Source of the DNA: CBDCFV01 sp963664625
Lineage (GTDB): Bacteria; Chloroflexota; Dehalococcoidia; Lucifugimonadales; UBA3495
Length of the DNA stretch: 64,000 nt
Direction of reading: 5' to 3'
NCBI GenBank assembly: GCA_963664625.1
Contig: OY761541.1
Location: forward strand, 992,001 to 1,056,000
The notes below the pieces were generated by a model. The model did not search any database, had not been told where the DNA came from, and saw nothing but the letters and a program-made list of their open reading frames with translations. Shown piece by piece: positions 42,860 to 51,600 of this stretch. How positions within the stretch are numbered: position 1 is the first letter of the stretch; every line of letters starts with the position of its first letter. Position numbers and translations under genes: made by a program.

Positions 42860-43405
42860 TTATGCTTGGCGTTGATATTGGCCGCGATAGGGTTCTAGGG
42901 CTGGTAATCCTACGTGCTCCAGAATCAACTGTGCGATCGTCATGCTGGGTTTGAGTTGTATAACGAACGGCCCTATGTTATTCATTTCCAAGAAAAGTCT
43001 TCCTTTGAAGCCCGCCATCACCGTTGGGGCCGTGACATGTACAGATAGACCAAGACGTGCCAGTGAACTTCGACCTTCTATTCTGGCTGATAAGTGTAGA
43101 GGGAGGGTAATTGTCTCCAAGGTTTTCGCTATTATGAGGCGGTTAGGCTCCATTACGTATGGAGCGTTGTTTGTGATGGTAAGGGTCTCTCCGTGAGTCT
43201 ACAGGATCTGCATCACGTCGATGCCTTCATCGGAGGGATCTATACTAACGCCGGGGATCCTTTCGTGGGGTAGTATGAGGAGTTCATCATGGAGGAGCAG
43301 GTCAACGGAAGAGCTTCCTATTCTGGTTGAGTCTATTATAGGTGGATCAAATATCAACCGCTCGGCGCCGATTTCAGCGCGAATATCGAGGTCTGTTAGA
43401 GTCAT
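42860..43405 (-). pseudogene. dcd: dCTP deaminase-like gene interrupted by one in-frame TAG
   Basis: From ATG 43405 (GGAGAC leader) the frame encodes 68 residues including SSSVDLLLHDE, then TAG at 43199-43201, and continues in the same frame to 42860 with EGRSSLARLGL and AGFKGRLFLEM (the catalytic Glu region). Joined, it would be about 181 aa, the normal size of dCTP deaminase, which makes dUTP from dCTP. There is no frameshift, only one stop, so the mutation is recent, or it is a sequencing error, or is suppressed. Both halves keep family residues. It lies in an AT-richer island. Confidence 0.75.
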
Positions 43406-43426
43406 GCATGTCTCCGGTTGGCAATG

Positions 43427-43741
43427 TCATACTTCAGCATATTGTCCAATCACGTCGGTGCTGGAAAAAAATCTTGTCTGGCCGAAGTTTGTAGGAGGGA
43501 AGGAGACGAAAACCATTTGGTCCTGTTCCCCCAACAGGGCTGCTCTTACCGTTTGTTTGGATTCATTGACGATGGTCAGGGGGACAAAAGCATGATGTAC
43601 CTTACCGCCAAGGCGGAGTGATACCCTTGCTTCCTGTGGTGTGGGGAAGGGATCTTTAGTGATGTTTTCGTAGGGCAGGTCGGCCATCACTGGGGTGATG
43701 TACCAACGGATGGGCTCTGGGCCAAATTGTCCTATCGTCAT
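43427..43741 (-). CDS. Hypothetical protein upstream of the dcd-like gene
   Basis: 104 aa with no recognised domain. It contains several short beta-type stretches (ARVSLRLGGKVHHAFVPLTI, VRAALLGEQDQMVFVSF) and few helices, suggesting a small beta-rich fold. No signal peptide or membrane segment. It ends 21 bp before the dCTP-deaminase-like start, so the two probably form an operon. The DNA is less G+C-rich than the flanks, hinting at transfer. Confidence 0.6.
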   Translation of the reverse strand: MTIGQFGPEPIRWYITPVMADLPYENITKDPFPTPQEARVSLRLGGKVHHAFVPLTIVNESKQTVRAALLGEQDQMVFVSFPPTNFGQTRFFSSTDVIGQYAEV

Positions 43742-44116
43742 GTAAGTCCTTATTATGATGTGTAAAGTCGTAAAAACCAGTATGAATATGAGCCGTATTT
43801 TGTTGAGAAGTTATTGACAAGCTTCTGAATTATTTGCTCTCAAAACGGCTTTGCGCGGGTAGATAGCATCCAATTATCATCATTGTCAAGGCTTTTTCGA
43901 TGAAAATAAAGCACATTTTGTCATGAACTGGCCAGTATTATAGCCGCACATGACGATCAGAAGGGTTAACCGGGATTAATAATGACAAAACTAGCTGCGA
44001 TCTGAGCTGTCGTTTCTTATCTGAACCAGATTCGAAGCGACTTTGATGCACAGTCGGAATTCCTTTCGGAATTCCTTATTGAAGGGCCTGTAGCTGTAAT
44101 AATAAGGAGAAAGGCC
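43742..44116. other. AT-rich intergenic region with an EcoRI-palindrome hairpin
   Basis: 375 bp between divergent genes, clearly richer in A+T than the surroundings. GGAATTCC-TTTC-GGAATTCC at 44056-44075 can form an 8-bp stem about 40 bp before the aminotransferase ATG. TTGACA occurs at about 43815 without a good -10 partner. No ORF, tRNA or known riboswitch seen. Confidence 0.55.
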
Positions 44117-45298
44117 ATGCCTGTCTCGGACAAAGTAAGCCTCTTCGTGGAACAGGGCGGGTGGATTCGCCGCATGTTCGAGGCCGGCATCGCGCTCAAG
44201 GCCCAGTACGGCGACGCCAACGTGTTCGACCTTTCCCTTGGCAACCCCGTGGTGGAGCCGCCGCCGGAGTTTCACCAGGAGTTGCGCCGCTTGGCGGAGA
44301 ATCCGGTAAAGGGTATGCACCGCTACATGCCCAATAACGGGTACGTGGAGACCCGCCAATCGGTGGCGGACGACCTGACGACGGAAACGGGTATTACCTT
44401 TTCAGCAAACGATATAGTGATGACCTGCGGCGCGGCGGCGGCCTTGAACGTGGTCTTGAAGACCATCCTCAACCCGGGGGAAGAAGTGATTCTTCTGTCG
44501 CCCTACTTTGTGGAGTACGGGTATTACGTCGACAACCATAACGGCGTTGCCGTCGTAGTTCCGACGGATGAGGACTTCCAGCCGGACCTTTCCGCCATCG
44601 AAGCGGCGATTACGCCGCGAACCCGCGCCCTGATTCTGAACTCACCCAACAACCCGTCTGGAGTCATTTATTCGGCGGAGTGCCTGCAAGCATTGGGTGA
44701 CCTGCTGGACCGGAAACAGCGAGAGCACGGCACCGAGATTTTCATCATCAGCGACGAGCCGTACCGCCGTATCATCTATGACGGTCTTACCTATCCCCAG
44801 GTCTTTCCTCACTACGAGCAGACCATCGTGGTGAACTCTCACGCCAAAGACCTTGCCCTGCCGGGCGAGCGCATCGGGTACGTGGCGGTCAACCCGCACT
44901 ATTCTGGCAGGGAAGAACTGGCCGGCGGCCTGACCTTCTGCAACCGCATATTGGGGTTTGTGAATGCACCGGCGCTAATGCAGCACGTGGTACGGGGGTT
45001 ACAGGGCGTCAGCGTAGACGTGGCCGATTACCAACGGAAGCGCGACTTTCTCTACACTCAATTGACGGAGATGGGCTATTCGGTGACCAAGCCGCAGGGG
45101 GCCTTTTACCTGTTCCCCAAGTCTCCGGTGGAGGATGACACCGAGTTCGTGAACGCGCTACAGGAGCGGCTGGTGCTGGCGGTCCCGGGAAGGGGTTTCG
45201 GGACGCCCGGCTATTTCCGCATCTCCTATTGCCTCGACGATTGGGTCCTGGAAGGGGCGATGGACGGCATGGCCAAGGCCATCGACCAAGTGAAGTAA
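44117..45298 (+). CDS. PLP-dependent aminotransferase, class I/II
   Basis: 393 aa after the leader AAGGAGAAAGGCC. Fold type I features are FDLSLGNPVVEPP, HRYMPNNGYVETRQSVADDL, MTCGAAAALNVVLKTIL, the PLP-ring residues in LNSPNNPSGVIYS and IISDEPYRRIIYD, and the Schiff-base lysine in NSHAKDLALPGERIGYVA (about residue 241). It converts an amino acid and a 2-oxoacid; aspartate/alanine-type substrates are typical of this subgroup but not shown. The 3' end meets the convergent MFS gene with only two bases between the stop codons. Confidence 0.92.
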   Translation: MPVSDKVSLFVEQGGWIRRMFEAGIALKAQYGDANVFDLSLGNPVVEPPPEFHQELRRLAENPVKGMHRYMPNNGYVETRQSVADDLTTETGITFSANDIVMTCGAAAALNVVLKTILNPGEEVILLSPYFVEYGYYVDNHNGVAVVVPTDEDFQPDLSAIEAAITPRTRALILNSPNNPSGVIYSAECLQALGDLLDRKQREHGTEIFIISDEPYRRIIYDGLTYPQVFPHYEQTIVVNSHAKDLALPGERIGYVAVNPHYSGREELAGGLTFCNRILGFVNAPALMQHVVRGLQGVSVDVADYQRKRDFLYTQLTEMGYSVTKPQGAFYLFPKSPVEDDTEFVNALQERLVLAVPGRGFGTPGYFRISYCLDDWVLEGAMDGMAKAIDQVK

Positions 45299-45300
45299 CT

Positions 45301-46683
45301 TCAGGTAGCGGCCAACGATCTTACCGGCGGCGTGGGCACGGGTATTATGAGGAACAGGACGCCCGACAACCCGTACAGAGCCGACAAAGGAATCAAGGCC
45401 CAGACGTAGCTTCCGGTGTGGTCGTATATCAATCCCATCCACCAAGGGGTGGCGGCGGACATGAACTGGTTGGGCAGGTGCTGCCAGCCTCTCAGAGTGG
45501 CGAAGCTGCGGCGGCCAAAGAAATCGCCCAGTATGGCCCAAGCCAAGGCGTTGGAACTTTCCGAAAACGCCAGCAAAACCACGAAGAGAACGGCCTGCCA
45601 GATATGCCCGCTCTGGTCCATCAGCACCACCAGGGCTAGTACGCCCGACACCATTGTGACCGCGCTGAGCCTCAGCTTGGACCAGGAATCGCCCAGCCAT
45701 CCAACCAACGGATTGAAGACGATGGTGCAGAAGGCCAGCATGGTGACCAATGGGATGGCAATGGCCATCCCCGCCTCCTCGGACCTGCCGCTGCCTTCAA
45801 GGAACCACACCAGCACCGGCACCAGCAAGAACGACACTCCGGAATGAACGGTATTGCGTAACCCGACCGTGAATACCAGCAGCCAGTAGGACCAGGTCCA
45901 CATCGCTTCCTTGGCGGTAAAATCAGGGTCCGGTGGCATCCTACCGGCAGGCCCGGCTAGCCTGAGGCGGGCCGGTGACGCCGCTCGTCCTGCCAGGTTT
46001 TCCGGCCCTGCGGTCGAACCCAAGGAACGGCGGGAGTCGGGTCGGTCCCCGTCCGGCAACAGTCCCATGCTCTCGGGAGAGCGCCGCACCAGCATGGCCA
46101 AGGGGAGCACTATGGCGAGTACCCCGATGCCCGACACTTTGGCCGCCGTCCGCCATCCGAGCTTCAGGACCAGGAAGCCTACCAGGGGAGTGACTGCCGC
46201 GCCTCCTAAACCCTGACCGACGGACGCAAAAGACATGGCCAGGGCCCGCCTGCGGCGGAACCACTGGTTCAAAGCAGCGGAGGCGGCGTTGTCGTAGCCG
46301 GTCCTGAACCCCATAGAAATGAGGCCGACAAAGACCAGCATGAACACGCGGTAGCTATTGACGAAGGACAAGAGAATGAGGCCAACGCCCGACGCGACGC
46401 CCCCGGCCAACAACATGGACCGGGCCCCGAAACGGTCGGTCAGATACCCGGCTATCGGGCCTATGAAACCACCCGTAACCCGCCCCAGCACGTCGGCCAG
46501 GGAGATGGCGGCAACGCCCACGCCCATTTCCTTGGTCAGCGGAAGAACATAGAAGGATATGCCGCGGTTGAAGGTGCCGTGCTTGCAGGAGTTGATAACC
46601 ATCACGGCTGCGGCTATCCACCAACCATAGAATGCCCTGACCGGGCGTGCGCGGTAGCCGCGCGCCCGTTTTTTTAGTCCCGG
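45301..46683 (-). CDS. Major facilitator superfamily transporter
   Basis: About 460 aa with 12 predicted membrane helices. The first helix starts at FYGWWIAAAVMVIN; the loop 2-3 signature appears as GYLTDRFGARSMLLAGG, and a mirrored one in the second half (GWLGDSWSKLRLSAV). It resembles the oxalate/monocarboxylate branch of MFS. The start is ambiguous: TTG codons at 46683 and 46695 are the only candidates upstream of the first helix, with no clear ribosome site. An inverted repeat of terminator form lies at the start of the coding region. Substrate unknown. Confidence 0.9.
   Translation of the reverse strand, partial: PGLKKRARGYRARPVRAFYGWWIAAAVMVINSCKHGTFNRGISFYVLPLTKEMGVGVAAISLADVLGRVTGGFIGPIAGYLTDRFGARSMLLAGGVASGVGLILLSFVNSYRVFMLVFVGLISMGFRTGYDNAASAALNQWFRRRRALAMSFASVGQGLGGAAVTPLVGFLVLKLGWRTAAKVSGIGVLAIVLPLAMLVRRSPESMGLLPDGDRPDSRRSLGSTAGPENLAGRAASPARLRLAGPAGRMPPDPDFTAKEAMWTWSYWLLVFTVGLRNTVHSGVSFLLVPVLVWFLEGSGRSEEAGMAIAIPLVTMLAFCTIVFNPLVGWLGDSWSKLRLSAVTMVSGVLALVVLMDQSGHIWQAVLFVVLLAFSESSNALAWAILGDFFGRRSFATLRGWQHLPNQFMSAATPWWMGLIYDHTGSYVWALIPLSALYGLSGVLFLIIPVPTPPVRSLAAT
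46642..46675 (+). terminator. Strong plus-strand terminator hairpin inside the MFS gene start
   Basis: CGGGC and GCGCGG (46642-46654) pair with CCGCGC and GCCCG (46658-46668), with a GT bulge and a TAG loop, followed by seven T. This is a textbook plus-strand terminator, but no plus-strand gene ends nearby; it lies within the N-terminal coding region of the minus-strand MFS gene. Confidence 0.7.
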
Positions 46684-46875
46684 CAAGAAACGCAAGGCTA
46701 TTACAGACCTCTAACGACCCTGACTGTCGGGCTGATGCAAGGCATCGTCTTGCGGAGTTGGGGTCAACGGTTGGGTTTAACGTTAGTGGAGGTGGCCAGG
46801 TTGATGACCACCTCCACAAATTGCCCTTCTTCACCCCGGCTTGGGGCGCGGGTACGGGCACGGACCTCGGCGAGC

Positions 46876-47271
46876 CTACTCACCCAGGTTAATGACGATG
46901 TTGTCCGGCCCTCTCGAGAGAATGGCTTCGGCAGGCTCGTCGGTGACGTTGCCCTCGATATGGGGCATGTGAGCGGGAACGAAAATGAAGTCTCCGGGAC
47001 CGGCGTCAACGTACTCCTTGAAGTCTTCGCCGAAATAGACCCGGATCTGTCCGCTGACCACATAGGCTGCGGTCTCCGCTTCACCGTGGTGGTGAGGCGG
47101 GCCCAAGGTATTCGCTTCACAGGTTACATGGCCCAGCCAAATCTTTTCGGCGCCAACGGTGTTGCTGTCTATGCCGGGCTTGCGAATCATGCCGCGGGTT
47201 TGCGGAGTGGTGTTCGGGTCTTGGGTGCCGTGCACCACTTTGCAGGCTTTGCCTCCAATAGAAGTGCTCAA
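46876..47271 (-). CDS. Cupin-domain protein (metal-site type)
   Basis: 131 aa from TTG 47271 with an AAGGAGGACTGCA leader, which decides this start. The cupin motif 1 is GPPHHHGEAETAAYVVSG (HxH and Glu present), and motif 2 is GDFIFVPAHMPHIEGN with the final histidine. A metal-binding single-domain cupin, possibly a dioxygenase, isomerase or sugar-binding protein. Unlike the cupin at 31.4 kb, its metal ligands look intact. Monocistronic between MFS and ABC genes. Confidence 0.87.
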   Translation of the reverse strand: MSTSIGGKACKVVHGTQDPNTTPQTRGMIRKPGIDSNTVGAEKIWLGHVTCEANTLGPPHHHGEAETAAYVVSGQIRVYFGEDFKEYVDAGPGDFIFVPAHMPHIEGNVTDEPAEAILSRGPDNIVINLGE

Positions 47272-47410
47272 TGCAGTCCTCCTTGCGAAAGAGATTTAGG
47301 GCCAAGCAGGTCCTGAACGGACCGTAGCTGGCCGGACGGTCGCCGGAGTCATAATACGCCGGGGAACAACGGGTAGCAAGGAGACAGGGTGGTCAACAGG
47401 TTAATCCCTA

Positions 47411-47475
47411 CGTTCGCCCTGAGCCTGTCGAAGGGCTGTCCGTTCATGGTTCGACAAGCTCACCACGAACGGACT
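47411..47475. repeat. Dispersed 64-bp repeat with internal inverted arms (copy A)
   Basis: Begins GTTCGCCCTGAGCCTGTCGA and ends with TCGACAAGCTCACCACGAAC. The two ends pair as an imperfect hairpin. A near-identical copy is at 58600-58663, and parts occur inside the E2 gene. Located in the 345-bp gap before the ABC binding-protein gene; the rest of this gap shows nothing else recognised. Confidence 0.88.
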
Positions 47476-47616
47476 TTGAGTTGATGTGGACTTTGCACAT
47501 GTCCTGGATGGTCAATGTCGAGATATGCTAATCCGTTGACACAGCTATGGGTTGTCACTAGAATTGGTCGCCATTAGGGACACCCCCTTGGAATTTCCGG
47601 CTCTGGAGGCGAATAC

Positions 47617-49497
47617 ATGCCCAACCACAGGTGGACGGCCAAGTTGATACTACTATGTTCAGCAATATTCCTTTTGGCCGCAATTGCGGCCTGCGGCGGG
47701 TCCGAAGCGCCCGCTGCGACAGAGGCGCCGGCTAAAGAAAGCATGTCTGCCGACGCCAAGCCCGAGACCGAAAAGATGACGGAAACCAAAGCGGAGGAAC
47801 CCAAGAAGGAAGCGGCAGAGGTTTACAAGGAAGCCACACCCGTGGCTGCTATGGCTACTGCCGCTCCAGCCGCCAGTGGAACCGACGTCAGCGACGTGCC
47901 GGACTGGGTTTCCCGGGGACAATATGGCGGCATACTGACTATGAACGTCAACCGGGACCTGAGGCACTGGGACGCTCACCAGGGCTGTTGCAACCCGGAG
48001 GGGTCCTGGGCGTCGGTAATATATGATAGCTTGGTGGAGAAAGACCCGGTTGACACCAGCGTCACCATTTGCGACCTGTGCCTGAACTGGGAAACCAGCC
48101 AGGACGGTCTAAGCATTACCTTCAAGATGCACCCGAACGCCAAGTGGTGGGACGGAGAACCGGTCACCTCCGGGGACGCCAAGTACAGCATCAACCGGAT
48201 GATGGAGACCGGCAAACCCAGGCCCAGGGTGGGCGTTTTCCGCAACTACATCGAAAGCATGGATACCCCGGACGCCGAAACGCTGGTGATAAACTTCCAG
48301 TTCCCCAACCCGGCGGCCTTCATGGAGTTCATGGCCATCGGTTACACGGCTATCATGCCGGAACACGTGCTGGCCAACAGCCCCGACCCGGATAACTTCT
48401 TCGACGAGCCGGAGAACCTGGTGGCCAGCGGCCCATTCAAGTTCCAGTCCTGGGACCGCGGCGACAACGCAACGGCAATCAGGAACGAGGACTATTGGAA
48501 GGAGGGTCGCCCCTTCGTAGACGAGGTACAAGCCTTCGTTATGAACGACGTTGGCAGGATCATCGGGGCTTTCGAGACCGAGCAGTTGATGAAGTGTTTC
48601 AAGACCGTGTCCTGTGGCATGTCCCTCAAGGACTTCCGCGCTCTTATCGAAGCCATGGGCGACAACGGCGTCTGGCATGCCCCGCCCCCGGTGCCAAGGA
48701 GCTTGAACATCAACCACACCAGGGAACCCTTCACCGACAAGAGGGTGAGGCAAGCGGTCTACATAGCCATCGACCGCAAGAAAGCCATTGATGTCGTAGC
48801 CTTAGGCGAGGGTGTCCCGGGCATCCCGTTCCCGCCCGACACCTTTATGTCCTCACCTCAAGAAGAGTGGGCCACTTGGCCCGGCTTCCGCTATGTGGAC
48901 GGCAACGGCGAGTTGGTCATTGACTACCTAGGCCGCGACGATGTTGTGAAGGACCCGGCAGACATAGAAATGGCGAAACAATTGCTTGCAGACGCAGGGT
49001 TTCCCAACGGGTTGGACACCACGCTGGAAGGCCAGCCGCAATTGAACGAATGGATGTTGAGCCTGCAAGAAGACTTTGCCGTAGTCGGAATCAGGGCGGA
49101 GCTCAAACCCATTGACGGCGCAACCAACGCGGGCAACCTGGCATCCGGAAAGTACAACCTGGCCCTGTTCGGCCACGGTCTCAGCATCAACGACCCGGAC
49201 GAGATGCTGACCTGTTGCTACATGCCTGGGGGACCAAGGAACCAGATGCTTTGGGAGAATGAACGGATCAACGCCATATTCGAGATACAAAAGAAGGAGA
49301 CCGACCAAGCCAAGCGCGGGGAGATGATCCACGAGGTTGAAGGCATCCTGAGGGATGAGATCGGTAGCTGGTTCCCTATTTCCTGGTTCAAGGCTGCCGG
49401 CATGATGCTGAACAAGAAGGTGAAGAACTACTACCCGCCGGACGGTACCATCCACCAGGCCATGGGCCAGGACCACATCTGGATCGAACAGCAATAA
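47617..49497 (+). CDS. Peptide/nickel-type ABC transporter substrate-binding lipoprotein
   Basis: 626 aa. Signal peptide with lipobox AAIAAC (Cys about residue 26), then a Glu/Ala/Lys-rich tether (about 27-90), then the family 5 solute-binding fold with GGILTMNVNRDLRHWDAHQG, WYDGEPVTSGDAKYSINRMM-like core (written here KWWDGEPVTSGDAKYSINR) and VRQAVYIAIDRKKAIDVVALG. It delivers peptides or similar solutes to the two permeases encoded next. An unusual pair CC in the N-terminal part (HQGCCNPEG) is seen. No ATPase gene is in the cluster. Confidence 0.92.
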   Translation: MPNHRWTAKLILLCSAIFLLAAIAACGGSEAPAATEAPAKESMSADAKPETEKMTETKAEEPKKEAAEVYKEATPVAAMATAAPAASGTDVSDVPDWVSRGQYGGILTMNVNRDLRHWDAHQGCCNPEGSWASVIYDSLVEKDPVDTSVTICDLCLNWETSQDGLSITFKMHPNAKWWDGEPVTSGDAKYSINRMMETGKPRPRVGVFRNYIESMDTPDAETLVINFQFPNPAAFMEFMAIGYTAIMPEHVLANSPDPDNFFDEPENLVASGPFKFQSWDRGDNATAIRNEDYWKEGRPFVDEVQAFVMNDVGRIIGAFETEQLMKCFKTVSCGMSLKDFRALIEAMGDNGVWHAPPPVPRSLNINHTREPFTDKRVRQAVYIAIDRKKAIDVVALGEGVPGIPFPPDTFMSSPQEEWATWPGFRYVDGNGELVIDYLGRDDVVKDPADIEMAKQLLADAGFPNGLDTTLEGQPQLNEWMLSLQEDFAVVGIRAELKPIDGATNAGNLASGKYNLALFGHGLSINDPDEMLTCCYMPGGPRNQMLWENERINAIFEIQKKETDQAKRGEMIHEVEGILRDEIGSWFPISWFKAAGMMLNKKVKNYYPPDGTIHQAMGQDHIWIEQQ

Positions 49498-49569
49498 CGT
49501 TCAGCTACTGGCGTTCAGCGCCGCTGGACGCCAGTAAGCGGCTCTTAACGCCTGAGCGCTGGTTACGAG

Positions 49570-50532
49570 ATGACGGTATACGCATTAAAACGGCTGTTCC
49601 TCTTCATCCCCACGTTGATAATCGTTTCTTTCGTTATCTTCGGGGTGATGCGGGTTATTCCGGGAGACCCGGCCCTACTGGTACTGGTCGGAGACCAAGG
49701 CGAAGGCAGCTACACTCAAGAAGAATACGACGAGGTCAAGAAGAAGCTGGGTCTCGACAAACCTCTCGTCCATCAATACGTTAACTGGATCGGACGGGTG
49801 CTCAAGCTGGAATTCGGCTCTTCATTCTTCTATCACAACCTTACCGTCGCCACCGAACTCAAGGCGCGTATGCCGGTTACCGCCCAGCTAGCGATAATGG
49901 CGGTTGTGATTTCATTCATCATAGCGGTCCCATTAGGCGTACTGTCGGCGGTACGCCAGGACACTTTGTTTGACTACGTCTCCAAGGCAATCACCATATC
50001 GGGGGTTGCCATGCCCACTTTCTGGGTGGGCATCCTGATCGTGTTCTTCTCAGCCCGGTTTTTCGATTATTTACCCCCGTTGCGTTATGCAGACCTATGG
50101 GAGCACCCTTGGCACAACCTCCAGCAGATGATTTTCCCGGCTTTGGCCTTGGCGTTTAACAACATGGCATTCACCGCCAGGGTAACCCGTTCCTCTATGT
50201 TGGAGGTATTGAGAGAGGACTACATCAGGACCGCGCGGTCCAAGGGGCTGGTGGAAATGGTAGTAGTCTTCCGCCATGCTCTGAAGAATGCCTTCCTGCC
50301 GGTGATTACAGTTTCCGCTTGGCAGTTCAGCCGGCTCATCGGCGGCGCGGTGATTATTGAGGTTATCTTCCAAGTCCCCGGCGTGGGGCGTCTCTTGATA
50401 GAAAGCGTGCTCCGCAGGGATCTGGACTTCGTTCAGAGCATCATTCTGGTTACCGCAGGCTTGGTGCTGGTAGTAAACCTGGTCACCGACCTTTGTTACG
50501 GATGGTTAAATCCCAGGGTCCGCTACGCTTAG
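49570..50532 (+). CDS. Peptide-type ABC transporter permease (DppB-like)
   Basis: 320 aa with six predicted membrane helices. N-terminal YALKRLFLFIPTLIIVSFVI is the usual first helix, FGVMRVIPGDPALLVLVGDQ follows, and the EAA loop for ATPase contact is DYIRTARSKGLVEMVVVFRHA (residues shown in part: RTARSKGL). It forms the channel with the next gene. Located 72 bp after the binding-protein gene. Confidence 0.93.
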   Translation: MTVYALKRLFLFIPTLIIVSFVIFGVMRVIPGDPALLVLVGDQGEGSYTQEEYDEVKKKLGLDKPLVHQYVNWIGRVLKLEFGSSFFYHNLTVATELKARMPVTAQLAIMAVVISFIIAVPLGVLSAVRQDTLFDYVSKAITISGVAMPTFWVGILIVFFSARFFDYLPPLRYADLWEHPWHNLQQMIFPALALAFNNMAFTARVTRSSMLEVLREDYIRTARSKGLVEMVVVFRHALKNAFLPVITVSAWQFSRLIGGAVIIEVIFQVPGVGRLLIESVLRRDLDFVQSIILVTAGLVLVVNLVTDLCYGWLNPRVRYA

Positions 50533-50562
50533 GAATCCTTTCAACAGGGAGCGTCTGTCGAC

Positions 50563-51459
50563 GTGGAGTTTAATGCAGGCATAGCAATTCAACGCACCGG
50601 GGTCCAACGCGCGTATCCCGTGCTGCGGGCCGTCGTCGACTTCAGCCGGCGCAAACCGTTGGGGGCCGTTGGCGGGGCAGCGATGGTGTTTTTCATCATA
50701 ATCGCACTCGGCGCCAACGTAATCTCGCCTCACGACGCCCGGAAGCTGAACGCCGATTATGTATTTGCCCCGCCCAGTTCCGAGCGCCTTTTGGGAGGCG
50801 ACTCGGTAGGGCGCGACGTGCTGAGCAGGCTGATATTCGGCAGCAGGGTGTCCTTGGGGGTTGGCTTGGCAAGCGTTGCCTTGGGGATTTCATTGGGGGC
50901 CCTGCTGGGTATCGTCAGCGCCTATCTCGGGGGAACATTCGACCTTCTCGTACAACGCGTCGTCGACGCGTTTCTGGCCTTCCCCGCCATTATCTTGGGT
51001 CTCACGATCGTTTCGGTGTTAGGGTCATCGGTGTTCAACGTGATCCTTGCCCTTGTATTCGTGTTGACCCCCGGCTCAGTGCGCACCGCGCGGTCGCAAG
51101 CGCTGGCCATTAAAGAGATGGACTACGTGCTGGCGGCGCGGGCGGTGGGGGCCGATAGCTGGCGTATCGTCATGAAGCACTTGGTGCCCAACTGCATGGC
51201 CATATTCATCATACTGTTTACTATCACTCTCGGCCTCGCCATCATCGTTGAGTCCTCCCTCAGCTTCCTGGGTGTAGGAGTGCCCCCCAATGTTCCGTCG
51301 TGGGGCGGTATGTTGAGCGAGGCCGGGGCGGGCAACTTCGACCGGGCCCCCTGGCTGGCCATCGTGCCCGGCGTGGCTATATCTGCGGTGGTGTTCGCGG
51401 TCAACTTCCTGGGGGATGCCCTGAGGGACGTTCTGGACCCCAGGCTGCGGATGGGGTAG
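50563..51459 (+). CDS. Peptide-type ABC transporter permease (DppC-like)
   Basis: 298 aa from GTG 50563 (leader ACAGGGAGCG). Features are FAPPSSERLLGGDSVGRDVL typical of DppC/OppC, then five or six helices, and the EAA loop MDYVLAARAVGADSWRIVMK. The pair DppB/DppC normally works with two ATPases (DppD, DppF), but the next genes are unrelated, so the ATPases must be elsewhere. Confidence 0.94.
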   Translation: MEFNAGIAIQRTGVQRAYPVLRAVVDFSRRKPLGAVGGAAMVFFIIIALGANVISPHDARKLNADYVFAPPSSERLLGGDSVGRDVLSRLIFGSRVSLGVGLASVALGISLGALLGIVSAYLGGTFDLLVQRVVDAFLAFPAIILGLTIVSVLGSSVFNVILALVFVLTPGSVRTARSQALAIKEMDYVLAARAVGADSWRIVMKHLVPNCMAIFIILFTITLGLAIIVESSLSFLGVGVPPNVPSWGGMLSEAGAGNFDRAPWLAIVPGVAISAVVFAVNFLGDALRDVLDPRLRMG

Positions 51460-51492
51460 GGGCCCCGGTTACGAAATTCGCCCCCTTCCCTG

Positions 51493-51521
51493 TTGACAAG
51501 CGTTGCCCGAGGGGATAGTAT
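51493..51521 (+). promoter_or_regulatory. Near-consensus sigma70 promoter of the DUF1800 operon
   Basis: TTGACA (51493-51498), 17-bp spacer, TAGTAT (51516-51521), about 80 bp before the DUF1800 start. A second TATAAT lies near 51556. Confidence 0.8.
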
Positions 51522-51530
51522 TTTCGTGGC

Positions 51531-51545
51531 GCCTACTTTGTAGGC
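51531..51545 (+). other. Leader hairpin
   Basis: GCCTAC-TTT-GTAGGC, a perfect 6-bp stem in the predicted 5' leader of the DUF1800 message. It may stabilise the transcript. No T-run. Confidence 0.5.
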
Positions 51546-51600
51546 AAGTATTATCTTATAATCAACCTGCTCTAAATTTAGAAGAAGGAGTTAGGAAGGA

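Noticed and set aside
43199..43201. TAG in the dCTP-deaminase-like gene as pyrrolysine
   Set aside because: The site is not a conserved active-site position and nothing else suggests pyrrolysine use; a nonsense mutation or sequence error is simpler.
43810..43845. TTGACA at about 43815 as a promoter for the aminotransferase
   Set aside because: No acceptable -10 box lies 15-19 bp downstream, and the gene starts about 300 bp away.
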